From HGM04593 sp045634365 (GTDB lineage: Bacteria; Bacteroidota; Bacteroidia; Bacteroidales; Bacteroidaceae), in contig JAZRAC010000016.1 in NCBI GenBank assembly GCA_045634365.1, positions 85,150 to 149,149 on the forward strand: a DNA stretch of 64,000 nt, in the 5' to 3' direction. The notes beneath the pieces were generated by a model that was given only the letters and a program-made list of their open reading frames with translations, had not been told where the DNA came from and ran no database searches. Numbering within the stretch: the first letter of the stretch is position 1; every line of letters starts with the position of its first letter. Of this stretch, positions 8,267 to 17,086 are shown in pieces. The position numbers and the translations under genes are program-made.

Positions 8267-9286
8267 ATGAGCGGAGATTTTAACATTCGCGGAAAAAACA
8301 ACGACAAAGAATTTGAGAATGCACTGCGCCCACTCTCTTTTTCCGATTTTAACGGACAGGAGAAGGTGGTGAGCAACCTTAAAATATTTGTTCAGGCAGC
8401 AAAAATGCGTGGCGAGTCGCCCGACCACGTGCTGTTACACGGCCCTCCGGGGCTCGGAAAAACCACATTGAGCAACATTATTGCCAATGAATTGGGGGTG
8501 GGATTCAAAGTAACATCGGGCCCTGTGCTCGACAAGCCCGGCGACCTTGCAGGCATTCTAACCTCGCTGGAACCTAACGACGTGCTCTTTATCGACGAAA
8601 TTCACCGCCTCTCACCCATTGTGGAGGAGTACCTCTACTCGGCTATGGAGGATTACAGAATAGATATTCTCATTGACAAAGGGCCGTCGGCACGCTCGAT
8701 ACAGATAGACCTCAACCCCTTTACGCTTATAGGCGCAACCACCCGTAGCGGCCTGCTCACAGCCCCGTTGCGTGCCCGCTTCGGCATAAATATGCATCTT
8801 GAATATTACGACAGTAAGACGCTTGCAGGCATCATTGGCCGCTCGGCACAGATACTGAACGTATCGTTCGACGAGGAGGCCGCATACGAAATTGCACGCC
8901 GCAGCCGAGGAACCCCGCGTATCGCAAACGCCCTGCTGCGCCGAGTGCGCGACTTTGCACAGGTAATGGGCGACGGACACATTACAAACTCAATTGCAAA
9001 GACAGCATTGGAGGCTCTGAACATAGACCGCTACGGCCTCGACGGGATTGACAACAAGATTTTGTGCACCATAATAGACAAATTCAAAGGCGGCCCTGTG
9101 GGTATTGGAACCATTGCCACGGCATTGAGTGAGGATAGCGGCACCATTGAGGAGGTTTACGAGCCCTATCTGATAAAAGAGGGATTCATCAAACGCACCC
9201 CTCGCGGACGCGAGGTTACCGACCTTGCCTACAAACATTTGGGGCGCAGCCGTTTCAACAACGGTGAACAGGGAACATTATTTTAA
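8267..9286 (+). CDS. ruvB: Holliday junction branch migration helicase RuvB
   Basis: RuvB is the hexameric AAA+ motor that, with RuvA, drives branch migration of Holliday junctions in recombinational repair. The 339 residues match the family. Visible features are the Walker A motif GPPGLGKTT, Walker B LFIDEIHRLS, sensor 1 GATTRSG, the LLTAPLRARFG segment that carries the arginine finger region, and the C-terminal winged-helix domain ending RTPRGREVTDLAYKHLG. A -7 box TATCTTCG lies at 8217-8224. The flippase gene follows after 8 bp and is probably co-transcribed. Confidence 0.97.
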   Translation: MSGDFNIRGKNNDKEFENALRPLSFSDFNGQEKVVSNLKIFVQAAKMRGESPDHVLLHGPPGLGKTTLSNIIANELGVGFKVTSGPVLDKPGDLAGILTSLEPNDVLFIDEIHRLSPIVEEYLYSAMEDYRIDILIDKGPSARSIQIDLNPFTLIGATTRSGLLTAPLRARFGINMHLEYYDSKTLAGIIGRSAQILNVSFDEEAAYEIARRSRGTPRIANALLRRVRDFAQVMGDGHITNSIAKTALEALNIDRYGLDGIDNKILCTIIDKFKGGPVGIGTIATALSEDSGTIEEVYEPYLIKEGFIKRTPRGREVTDLAYKHLGRSRFNNGEQGTLF

Positions 9287-9294
9287 ATTACTGT

Positions 9295-10782
9295 ATGGGT
9301 AAATTACAATCGCTTGCGAAAGATACGGTTATATATGGAATGAGCAGTATTTTGGGGCGTTTCCTAAACTATCTGCTTGTGCCGCTCTACACTGCCAAAA
9401 TGAGTGTGGAGAGTGGTAATTACGGAGTGGTTACAAATATCTATGCGTGGACAGCCCTGCTGTTGATGATTCTTACCTTCGGGTTCGAAACTACCTTCTT
9501 CCGCTTCGCAAGCAAGGAGGAGGCAAATGTGTCGAAGACTTTTTCAATGTCGATGCAGGTAATTGGCACTCTGTGCGGAATATTCCTGCTTGCGGTATTT
9601 GCCTTCCTGACCTCAATATCCCACACGCTCGGCTACGAAGCGCACCCCGAATTTGTGGGTATTATGGCTGTGGTGGTGGCTCTCGATGCGCTGCAAGCAA
9701 TCCCTTTCGGATTATTGAGGTTGCAGAAACGCCCTATTAAATTTGCCGCACTTAAACTGCTTAATATATTCACAAACATCGCACTCAACCTGTTTGTGTT
9801 CCTTCTGTTGCCCATAATATGTGCAAAAAACCCCGATGCAATGGGCAATTTTTACACTCCCGACAACCAAGCATTATATGTTTTTGCAATAAATCTTGTG
9901 TGCACGGCTTTTATCACGCTGTTCCTTATTCCCGAATATCGAATATTCCGCTTCACTGCCGACGGAGCCCTGCTCAAAAGCATGCTCAAATACTCGTGGC
10001 CGCTGCTGTTGCTGGGCGTTGCCGGAATACTCAACCTTAACGCCGACAAAATAATATACACTTGGTTGGTACCGGGGCAACAGGGTAAAATGGAGTTAAG
10101 CATATATGGCGCAGCAGTGAAGGTGGCTGCCATTATGGCTATGCTTATGCAGGCCTTCCGATATGCCTACGAGCCGTTTGTTTTTGGAAACAGCACAACA
10201 AAAAACAGCAAAGAACTCAATGCAACAGCAATGAAATTCTTTATTGTAATAGCATTGGTGGCATTCCTTGTTGTAATGTTCTATATGGATATTTTGCGCC
10301 ACCTTATAAACCCCGATTATTGGGAGGGGCTTAAAGTGGTACCCATCGTAATGGCTGCCGAGGTGTTTATGGGAATATATTTCAACCTGTCATTCTGGTA
10401 CAAACTGAACGACGAAACATATTGGGGAGCAATATTCTCGTTCATAGGCTGTGCCATTCTTTTTGCAGTAAATATAATATTTGTGCCCGAATATGGATAT
10501 ATTGCCTGCGCTTGGGGCTCATTTGCCGGGTATTTCACAGCTATGATACTCTCCTATTTTGTGGGACAAAAGCGCAATGCCACAAAATACGACCTTAAAG
10601 GGATATTCAGTTACGTAGCACTTTTTGCGGTGCTTTATGGAGTTTCGCTTATATTGCCGATAAACAATAGTATAGCAAAAATAGCGATAAACACCCTGCT
10701 GTTGATTATTTTCGTCGGTTATTTTGTGAAGAAAGATCTTCCGCTCAACCAGATTCCTTTCATTAAAAGGTTTGTGAAGTAA
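9295..10782 (+). CDS. Polysaccharide (Wzx/MATE-like) flippase
   Basis: This is a 495-residue integral membrane protein with about twelve to fourteen hydrophobic segments. The N-terminus (AKDTVIYGMSSILGRFLNYL) has the amphipathic start and the Gly-Arg-x-x-Asn of oligosaccharide flippases, with MVPLYT-like and NYGVVTNIYA segments after it. Such proteins move lipid-linked glycans across the inner membrane for O-antigen, capsule or other glycoconjugates. It sits 8 bp after ruvB and has no glycosyltransferase neighbours, so its substrate cannot be inferred. The stop codon is followed directly by the hairpin at 10807-10836. Confidence 0.88.
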   Translation: MGKLQSLAKDTVIYGMSSILGRFLNYLLVPLYTAKMSVESGNYGVVTNIYAWTALLLMILTFGFETTFFRFASKEEANVSKTFSMSMQVIGTLCGIFLLAVFAFLTSISHTLGYEAHPEFVGIMAVVVALDALQAIPFGLLRLQKRPIKFAALKLLNIFTNIALNLFVFLLLPIICAKNPDAMGNFYTPDNQALYVFAINLVCTAFITLFLIPEYRIFRFTADGALLKSMLKYSWPLLLLGVAGILNLNADKIIYTWLVPGQQGKMELSIYGAAVKVAAIMAMLMQAFRYAYEPFVFGNSTTKNSKELNATAMKFFIVIALVAFLVVMFYMDILRHLINPDYWEGLKVVPIVMAAEVFMGIYFNLSFWYKLNDETYWGAIFSFIGCAILFAVNIIFVPEYGYIACAWGSFAGYFTAMILSYFVGQKRNATKYDLKGIFSYVALFAVLYGVSLILPINNSIAKIAINTLLLIIFVGYFVKKDLPLNQIPFIKRFVK

Positions 10783-10806
10783 ATCTCAAATAGTATAAAA
10801 ACAAAA

Positions 10807-10836
10807 AACGGAGAGAGTTTTAGAACTTTCTCCGTT
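10807..10836. terminator. Bidirectional terminator after the flippase
   Basis: AACGGAGAGAGTT at 10807-10819 pairs with AACTTTCTCCGTT at 10824-10836. On the minus strand it is followed by TTTTTGTTTTTAT. The stem is nearly identical to the tRNA-Met terminator at 12911-12938, so this may be a leftover from a lost minus-strand tRNA or another copy of a common terminator. Confidence 0.75.
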
Positions 10837-11024
10837 TCAGTAGACCTGAGCAAAGTTTTCTCGAACCAATTTTTAGAGGACTTGGATAAGATTTGGGAGT
10901 TACGCAAATTCATACCAGACCCCAATAAACTTGAATACACCAACTGTGAGTGCGCCCCTTGTTCACGATATAAGGGTTAAAACTTACAAGGTTGGTAATG
11001 GTGTCAAATCCTAAAACTGCACTT
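10837..11024 (+). other. Gene-free spacer with protein-like remnant
   Basis: No start codon or full gene is present, but two overlapping frames read like protein ends. One ends ELRKFIPDPNKLEY and then TNCECAPCSRYKG before a stop at 10976-10978. The other (from 10877) contains SYANSYQTPINLNTP and ends KTYKVGNGVKS before a stop near 11014. A terminator follows at once. This is consistent with the 3' end of a deleted gene; only one of the frames can be real. I do not recognise it. Confidence 0.3.
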
Positions 11025-11049
11025 ACACCCCCTTGTGGGGTGTTTTTTT
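11025..11049 (+). terminator. Rho-independent terminator
   Basis: ACACCCC pairs with GGGGTGT around a TTGT-containing loop and is followed by a run of T. It lies after the gene remnant described at 10837-11024 and no intact plus-strand gene uses it. Confidence 0.75.
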
Positions 11050-11132
11050 GTCTATGTAACCTCTTTCGCTATTGCAAATTTTATTTGTAGTAGAAATAGA
11101 AGATTTATTTTTCCTTTTTTAAAAAAAACACT

Positions 11133-11140
11133 TACTTTTG
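11133..11140 (+). promoter_or_regulatory. -7 box of the phosphoethanolamine transferase-like gene
   Basis: TACTTTTG is an exact TAnnTTTG match 58 bp before the start codon, in an AT-rich setting. Confidence 0.45.
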
Positions 11141-11198
11141 TCATATCAATTTTCCTGCCAATAAGGGAAGTTTTTAAACTATATAATTCTCTTTTACT

Positions 11199-12818
11199 AT
11201 GAAAAACAACAGTCTATATTCAAGAATACATTCTATGATAAAAAAAACTGTAATATTCATAACACAACCTATAAACATAAATCTTGTGTTGTTTATACTA
11301 TTATATCTATTTCTTTTTGTATTGGACATATTATATACTCAAGATAAAAAGACATCTCTACTTATAGCTATTTGTGGTATTTTTATATCTTACATATTAA
11401 TATTACCAAGCTTGTTACCTAAGATAAAAAAATTATATACAAACATATTATTGACAATTTCATCTTTCTTATTTTTAATACAATTATTATGCATCCTTTT
11501 TTACAAGAAAAAAGTCGATGGTGAAATTATTGGAACATTTAAAGCTACTAATTTATCTGAAATCAATGAATACCTGACTGTATATGTACATTTCGAAACC
11601 ATTTTAATGGTTATAGCTTTATTCGTTATAATATTTGTGTTATACAAATTATTAAAAAACAGACATCTTTTTACAAATACATTTACTAGAATAGTAGGTA
11701 CCTTTATAATTTTTTTCTCATTCATATTTACCATAACTGATATAAACAATATAGTCTCATATAGTTCTATTCGTAAGATTGTATGGCTATTCACAAAACA
11801 AGTTCCTGATTTGCGAGATTATTTACAAAGACCTTCCGTTAATGTTAACAAAGAGTCTGTAGATAATATAGTACTCATTATTGGAGAATCCTATTCGAAG
11901 TATCAATGCTCCTTGTATGGATATGAAAAAAACACAACTCCGCTATTGACAAAAATGCACAACAATGGTAATTTAAAAGTTTTTAAAAAAATACAATGTT
12001 ACACAAACTTAACAATTCCATCAATAAAATCAATAATGACTTCTTACATCAACGAATATAGTGATAGTATTGATTGGTATAAATATTTGACTTTAATTGA
12101 AATTATGAAAACGGCTGGGTATAAAACAGCTTGGATATCCAACCAGTCAAAAAAAGGGATTTCAGACAACGAGGTGGGTAGATATGCTGATCTTTGTGAT
12201 AATCAATTATTTGTCGGCAATATATATGCAGGACTTAATAGAAAAAATCTAGATGAAGAATTAATCCCTTTAGTTAAAAATTATTGCTCAACTAATTTAA
12301 CCGATAAAAATAAGAATTTTATCATCATTCATTTAATGGGCTCACATCATAGTTTTAATCACCGTTATCCGAAAAGATTTTCAAGATTTTCTGCGAAAGA
12401 TTACGAGGATACTCATTCACATCTTTCTATCAATAATAGACAATTACTTGCTGAATATGATAATTCTGTTTTATATAACGATTCCATTGTATATGAATTA
12501 ATAAATAATTTCACTGATAAAGAAACTATTGTATTTTATTTTCCAGACCACGGAATAGATCCTTTCCGTAGTTCCAGTAATTATATAGGCCATGCAGAAG
12601 CTAATAATCCAGCATCATTAATGCATGGTAAACAAATACCTTTTTTTGTTTATACAACCGATAAATACAAAAAAAGATTTCCGTTGATGGAAGAAATAAT
12701 TTCTAACGCTATAGATATACATTACAGAACAGATAGCATTATGTATACTATTATTGATATTGCTGGAATTGAAACAATAAACGGAATTTCCTATAAAAAT
12801 AAAAGTCTGTTTAAATAA
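11199..12818 (+). CDS. Phosphoethanolamine transferase-like membrane sulfatase-fold protein
   Basis: This is a 539-residue EptA/CptA-type protein. About five membrane segments fill residues 20-200, and a periplasmic alkaline-phosphatase-fold domain follows. Visible features are IIGESYSKYQCSLYGYEK (metal-binding Glu), YTNLTIPSIKSIM with the probable nucleophile Thr, HLMGSHHSFNHRYP, and a C-terminal YFPDHGID carrying metal-binding Asp and His. Family members transfer phosphoethanolamine from phosphatidylethanolamine to lipid A, core sugars or other envelope glycans. The gene is much richer in A and T than its neighbours and stands alone between a gene remnant and a tRNA, which suggests acquisition by transfer. 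The acceptor is not predictable, and polymyxin resistance should not be assumed. Confidence 0.85.
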   Translation: MKNNSLYSRIHSMIKKTVIFITQPININLVLFILLYLFLFVLDILYTQDKKTSLLIAICGIFISYILILPSLLPKIKKLYTNILLTISSFLFLIQLLCILFYKKKVDGEIIGTFKATNLSEINEYLTVYVHFETILMVIALFVIIFVLYKLLKNRHLFTNTFTRIVGTFIIFFSFIFTITDINNIVSYSSIRKIVWLFTKQVPDLRDYLQRPSVNVNKESVDNIVLIIGESYSKYQCSLYGYEKNTTPLLTKMHNNGNLKVFKKIQCYTNLTIPSIKSIMTSYINEYSDSIDWYKYLTLIEIMKTAGYKTAWISNQSKKGISDNEVGRYADLCDNQLFVGNIYAGLNRKNLDEELIPLVKNYCSTNLTDKNKNFIIIHLMGSHHSFNHRYPKRFSRFSAKDYEDTHSHLSINNRQLLAEYDNSVLYNDSIVYELINNFTDKETIVFYFPDHGIDPFRSSSNYIGHAEANNPASLMHGKQIPFFVYTTDKYKKRFPLMEEIISNAIDIHYRTDSIMYTIIDIAGIETINGISYKNKSLFK

Positions 12819-12910
12819 TGTGAGGTTTAAATATCGAACCAAAAAATACAACAAGGTGCTTGATTTTATATATCAGCAAACCAATGAGTTACAAAATTTT
12901 GAAACAAAAA

Positions 12911-12938
12911 GCGGAGAGAGTTTTTCAACTTTCTCCGC
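12911..12938 (-). terminator. Terminator of tRNA-Met
   Basis: GCGGAGAGAGTT and its partner AACTTTCTCCGC form a strong stem; on the minus strand the T run follows at 12906-12910. It begins 6 bp after the tRNA 3' end. Confidence 0.85.
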
Positions 12939-12943
12939 TTCAG

Positions 12944-13017
12944 TAGCGAGACCCGGGATTGAACCGGGGACCTCATGATTATGAATCATGCGCTCTAACC
13001 AGCTGAGCTATCTCGCC
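12944..13017 (-). tRNA. tRNA-Met (anticodon CAT)
   Basis: The 74-nt minus-strand sequence folds into a full cloverleaf: acceptor GGCGAGA with TCTCGCT, D-stem GCTC/GAGC, anticodon stem CATGA/TCATG around the loop TTCATAA, and T-stem CCCGG/CCGGG round TTCAATC. The discriminator is A and CCA is not encoded. The G1-U72 end and ordinary stems favour an elongator Met tRNA, but a CAT anticodon could also be tRNA-Ile2 after lysidine modification. It has its own -7 box (TATCTTTG, 13035-13042) and terminator. Confidence 0.95.
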
Positions 13018-13034
13018 ATTGCATTTTTGCGGTG

Positions 13035-13042
13035 CAAAGATA
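13035..13042 (-). promoter_or_regulatory. -7 box of tRNA-Met
   Basis: Minus strand TATCTTTG, an exact consensus match, ending 17 bp before the mature tRNA 5' end. Confidence 0.55.
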
Positions 13043-13286
13043 TGCTTAATTATTGAAACAGACAAACTTTTTAAACTTTTTCGTCAAAAATTATTTTCAA
13101 AAGGTATTTTTTTAAAAAAACAATACAGAAAAAATATTAAAGAAAAAAGTGTCTTATAATGGTTATAAAGCAGATGTTTATCAGATTTAACTTTATATAA
13201 TTTAATCGCTTATTGTTTTTTTGAATATCTTTTTATATCTTGCGACTGGTAATAAAAAATTCTCCATAATTTTTGAATTTCAAATA

Positions 13287-13670
13287 ATGACGAATAAAGA
13301 AAAATTTAACATCGAATATCCAATGAAGGGTAGCGCAAGTATGATATGGCGCTACATAGGAACAGCTGCAGGATTATCGCCGTGGTTTGCCGACCGAGTG
13401 GAAAATCTTGGAAAATCGTTTGTTTTTCATTGGGGAAAGAGCGAGCAGAGAACTGCTCACATTGTAACTCAAAGAAATGGTGTTTATGTGAAAATGAGGT
13501 GGGACGATGAAAACCCGCAAACATTCTTCGAAATGAGAATTTCGTTCAACGAGCTTACAAGAGAGCACACTTTGATTATAACCGATTTTGCCGAAAAGGG
13601 AGAGGTTGAGGACCAAAAGGATTTATGGAATTTACAGATAGAGGCTTTGAGAAGACAATCGGGAATGTAG
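13287..13670 (+). CDS. START-like (SRPBCC-fold) domain protein
   Basis: This is a 127-residue protein from the ATG at 13287 (MTNKEKFNIEYPMKGSAS). The extra 22 codons upstream are AT-rich leader and are not counted. The pattern of an N-terminal strand, YIGTAAGLSPWFADRV, a central FHWGKSE segment and a long C-terminal helix (DLWNLQIEALRRQ) fits the small SRPBCC/START-like proteins conserved across Bacteroidetes. These have a hydrophobic ligand cavity but no known ligand. It is a single-gene unit. Confidence 0.8.
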   Translation: MTNKEKFNIEYPMKGSASMIWRYIGTAAGLSPWFADRVENLGKSFVFHWGKSEQRTAHIVTQRNGVYVKMRWDDENPQTFFEMRISFNELTREHTLIITDFAEKGEVEDQKDLWNLQIEALRRQSGM

Positions 13671-13800
13671 AAATGTAGAATAAATATTATAACATAATGC
13701 TGCTTGTACATTGAATTTGTGTGCAAGCAGTTTCTGTTTTATATATATTATATATTACTATGATAGTAAAAACAGACGAAATTCTTTTGTATTGCTCACT

Positions 13801-13905
13801 GCTTGCATTATCTTTGCATCAAAGATGCGAAAATAGGCTGCACTCGCCGAGAAACTTGCAAGTAAACTTGCGTTTCGCTCGTTTGCACTATCTTTGCACC
13901 AAAAA
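13801..13905 (+). promoter_or_regulatory. Duplicated promoter upstream of lptF/G-like gene
   Basis: A stretch of about 30 bp occurs twice, 80 bp apart. Each copy has a TATCTTTG -7 box (13809-13816 and 13889-13896) followed by GC[AC]... and ATGCGAAAATA. The second -7 box is 34 bp before the start codon. A TTG near 13868 could serve as its -33 element. This looks like a tandem duplication that created two promoters. Confidence 0.5.
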
Positions 13906-13929
13906 TGCGAAAATACCAACCAGATTATT

Positions 13930-15843
13930 ATGAAATTACCACAATTCCGCATTATAAAGAAGTTGGATTTATTTATCATTAAAAGTTTTATCCAGCTTTT
14001 ATCGGGCACGTTTCTTATATGCCTGTTTATTTTTATTATGCAGATGTTGTGGCGCTCGGTAGACGAGTTTGTGGGCAAAGGATTGGAAATGACTGTAATA
14101 ATACAATTCTTCTCACTCTGCTCAATAACACTTGTGAGCGAGGCTCTCCCATTGGCAATATTGCTTGCGTCGCTTATGACATTCGGTAATTTTGGTGAAA
14201 GGCTGGAATTACTTGCAATGAAGGCTGCCGGTATTCCGCTCATAAGAATTATGATGCCTATCGTGGTTCTATGTATAGCACTGGGGGGTGTTTCATTCTA
14301 TTTCCAGAATGTGGTGGCTCCTTATGCCCAAATGAAATTATTTAATATTCTGTATTCAATAAAACAGACATCACCCGAAGTTGAAATTCCCGAGGGGGTA
14401 TTCTATGACCAGATTAAAGGATATAATTTGTTTGTAGAGAAAAAGGATAAAGAGAGTGGAATGCTCTACAAAGTTATGATTTATGATTTATCGGGAGGTT
14501 TTGAAAATGCAAATATACTTGTTGCCGACTCCGGCAGAATAGACAGCACTCCCGACGATCAGAATCTTATAATACAACTGTTTACAGGAGAGCAATTTTC
14601 AAACATAACCGACCAAAGTATAAAAAAGAAGAATGTTCCCTATCGTCGTGAAACATTCCGTAAAAAGGTTGTTATGATACCAACAGACGGAAAATTTGAA
14701 ATGAAAGACGATAATGTATTCAAACAGAATGCAAAAAGCCAAAATATGTTCGAACTGCAACAAACGATAAAAGCATATATTACATATAACGACAGTGTAG
14801 GTGATATTTATTGGAAAGCTGCCATAAAAAATATATTCAATATAAAAACAGAATATACGGCAGAAGATTCAACATATATGAGTCGCAATAATTTATTTGC
14901 GATAAACACCGATAGTATATTTAATACTGCTACAAAAAACGATAAAAAAGTTTGGAAAAAGGCTCAACTAACAAAAATAAGACAGTTAAAAAATGATTAC
15001 GAAATTAAAAGTAATCTATTACACTACCTCGACAAAGAGCTTAATAAATGCAAAGTAAGCTGGTGGAATAAAATAACTCTTTCGCTTGCCTGCATATTAT
15101 TCTTTTTCATAGGTGCACCATTGGGAGCTATTGTGAGAAAAGGTGGATTAGGGTACCCTGTGCTTATTTCTGTGGCAATCTTCATTTTATACTATTTGCT
15201 TAATACATCGGCTTTCAAGATGGCACGCGAGGGAGAATGGAACACATTTATAGGTAGTTGGTTAAGCACATTTGTAATGGCTCCGTTGGGAATATTGTTC
15301 ACTTATCAATCGAATAAAGATTCGGCAATATTCAATATAGACTCCTACAAGGAATTTTTCAGAATATTATTCTGTATACGCGAAAAGCGCAATATTGCAT
15401 TCAAAGAGGTTATTATAGACGACCCCGACTATGTAAATGGTTATAAAAAGGTTGAACAAATTATCGGCGACTGCGATAAAATTATCAATAATAATAAATT
15501 CTATAAACTACCATCGGTAAAAGAGGTTTTCTTTAAGGAAAAAGATAATGCCATTGATGAATTAAATGATAATTTGGAAAGTCTTATAGAAGAATTCGGT
15601 AACAGCAGAGACAAAAAGGTTGTTGCAAAAATAAATTACTTCCCTGTATTATCGACCGACACTATAACATCGCCATTCAGAAACAAATGGATTAACATAA
15701 TATCGCTCATAATAGTGCCTGTGGGAATTATAATCTATATAAGAGCGGCGAAATTCAGATTCCGTCTGTTCAAAGACTTGAATAAAGTGAAAGAAAATTC
15801 AAAAGAACTGAACGAGATTTTAGTAAAAGACAAACTTGTATAA
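13930..15843 (+). CDS. LptF/LptG (YjgP/YjgQ) family permease
   Basis: This is a 637-residue inner-membrane subunit of the lipopolysaccharide export ABC transporter type. The start at 13930 (MKLPQFRIIKKLDLF) places the first family segment, FIIKSFIQLLSGTFLICL, close to the N-terminus. Three membrane segments lie in residues 20-140, a large periplasmic region follows, then two or three segments near 390-480. Compared with the ~360-residue proteobacterial proteins it carries a long central insertion and a C-terminal extension with a further membrane segment near 600-620, which is usual in Bacteroidetes. It is followed by ribBA after 10 bp, so they probably share a transcript. Which of LptF or LptG it replaces is not decidable here. 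Confidence 0.88.
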   Translation: MKLPQFRIIKKLDLFIIKSFIQLLSGTFLICLFIFIMQMLWRSVDEFVGKGLEMTVIIQFFSLCSITLVSEALPLAILLASLMTFGNFGERLELLAMKAAGIPLIRIMMPIVVLCIALGGVSFYFQNVVAPYAQMKLFNILYSIKQTSPEVEIPEGVFYDQIKGYNLFVEKKDKESGMLYKVMIYDLSGGFENANILVADSGRIDSTPDDQNLIIQLFTGEQFSNITDQSIKKKNVPYRRETFRKKVVMIPTDGKFEMKDDNVFKQNAKSQNMFELQQTIKAYITYNDSVGDIYWKAAIKNIFNIKTEYTAEDSTYMSRNNLFAINTDSIFNTATKNDKKVWKKAQLTKIRQLKNDYEIKSNLLHYLDKELNKCKVSWWNKITLSLACILFFFIGAPLGAIVRKGGLGYPVLISVAIFILYYLLNTSAFKMAREGEWNTFIGSWLSTFVMAPLGILFTYQSNKDSAIFNIDSYKEFFRILFCIREKRNIAFKEVIIDDPDYVNGYKKVEQIIGDCDKIINNNKFYKLPSVKEVFFKEKDNAIDELNDNLESLIEEFGNSRDKKVVAKINYFPVLSTDTITSPFRNKWINIISLIIVPVGIIIYIRAAKFRFRLFKDLNKVKENSKELNEILVKDKLV

Positions 15844-15853
15844 AAAACTTATA

Positions 15854-17071
15854 ATGGAAAAATTTAAACTGAGTTCTATCGAGGATGCTATAAGAGATTT
15901 TAAAGAGGGAAAATTTCTTATAGTGGTTGATGATGAAGACAGAGAGAACGAAGGGGATTTTATAATAGCAGCCGAAAAAATTACCCCGGAGGCTGTTAAC
16001 TTTATGTTAAAAAACGGACGAGGAGTATTATGTGCACCAATAACAATGTCGCGTTGCAAAGAATTACAACTCGACCCGCAGGTGAACACAAACACAAGTC
16101 TTTTAGGAACACCCTTCACTGTAACCATCGACAAAATAGAGGGCTGCTCCACCGGAGTATCGGCCAACGACAGAGCCGCAACCATAAAGGCTCTTGCCGA
16201 CCCACAGAGCACAGCTGAGACATTTGCACGCCCGGGCCACATAAACCCTCTTTATGCACAAGATAAAGGAGTGCTTCGTCGTGCAGGACACACCGAGGCA
16301 AGTATCGACCTTGCACGCCTTGCCGGCCTTTACCCAGCTGCCGCACTCATCGAAATAATGAACGAAGATGGCACTATGGCCCGTATGCCTCAACTTATAG
16401 AGATTGCAAAAGAACATAACCTTAAAATAATATCAATAAGCGACCTTATACAGTACCGCCTGCAACAAGAATCGCTCGTGGAGATGGGCGAAGAGGTTAA
16501 TATGCCCACAGAGCACGGACACTTCCGCCTGATACCCTTCAAACAAACATCAAACGGACTTGAACACATTGCACTTATTAAAGGCGAATGGGAGGAGAAT
16601 GAACCTATACTTGTGAGAGTACACTCATCGTGTATGACCGGTGATATATTCGGCTCACAACGTTGCGACTGCGGCTCACAGCTTCACAAAGCAATGGAAC
16701 TTATCGATAAAACAGGAAAAGGAGTTATTGTATACCTCAACCAAGAAGGGCGCGGCATTGGTCTTATGAATAAAATGAAGGCCTATAAACTGCAAGAAGA
16801 GGGTATGGACACAGTAGACGCCAACCTGTGCCTTGGATTTAAAGCCGACGAAAGAGATTACGGCGTTGGTGCCGAAATTCTGAGAAAAGTGGGTGTACAT
16901 AAAATGCGTCTTATTACAAATAACCCCGTAAAAAGAATAGGACTCGAAAGTTACGGGCTCGAAGTTATTGAAAATGTAAGCATAGAGATAGAACCCAACG
17001 ATTTTAACTCCCGTTATCTGCATACAAAAGCCGAGAGAATGGGACATACACTGCATTTCGACAAAAAATAA
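15854..17071 (+). CDS. ribBA: Bifunctional 3,4-dihydroxy-2-butanone-4-phosphate synthase / GTP cyclohydrolase II
   Basis: The protein supplies both starting precursors of riboflavin. Residues about 1-205 form the RibB domain (VVDDEDRENEGDF with acidic metal ligands, RPGHINPL) and about 206-405 the RibA domain, with the zinc-binding CMTGDIFGSQRCDCGSQ and the RGIGL motif. The length of 405 residues matches fused enzymes. The ATG at 15854 is chosen because the upstream codons overlap the stop of the permease gene. It lies 10 bp after the permease and 15 bp before the aminotransferase. No FMN riboswitch is visible, as expected for an internal operon gene. Confidence 0.96.
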   Translation: MEKFKLSSIEDAIRDFKEGKFLIVVDDEDRENEGDFIIAAEKITPEAVNFMLKNGRGVLCAPITMSRCKELQLDPQVNTNTSLLGTPFTVTIDKIEGCSTGVSANDRAATIKALADPQSTAETFARPGHINPLYAQDKGVLRRAGHTEASIDLARLAGLYPAAALIEIMNEDGTMARMPQLIEIAKEHNLKIISISDLIQYRLQQESLVEMGEEVNMPTEHGHFRLIPFKQTSNGLEHIALIKGEWEENEPILVRVHSSCMTGDIFGSQRCDCGSQLHKAMELIDKTGKGVIVYLNQEGRGIGLMNKMKAYKLQEEGMDTVDANLCLGFKADERDYGVGAEILRKVGVHKMRLITNNPVKRIGLESYGLEVIENVSIEIEPNDFNSRYLHTKAERMGHTLHFDKK

Positions 17072-17086
17072 AGAACTATAAATAAT

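Noticed and set aside
15836..17071. Riboflavin (FMN) riboswitch before ribBA
   Set aside because: Only 10 bp separate it from the preceding gene; no conserved FMN-element segments are visible.
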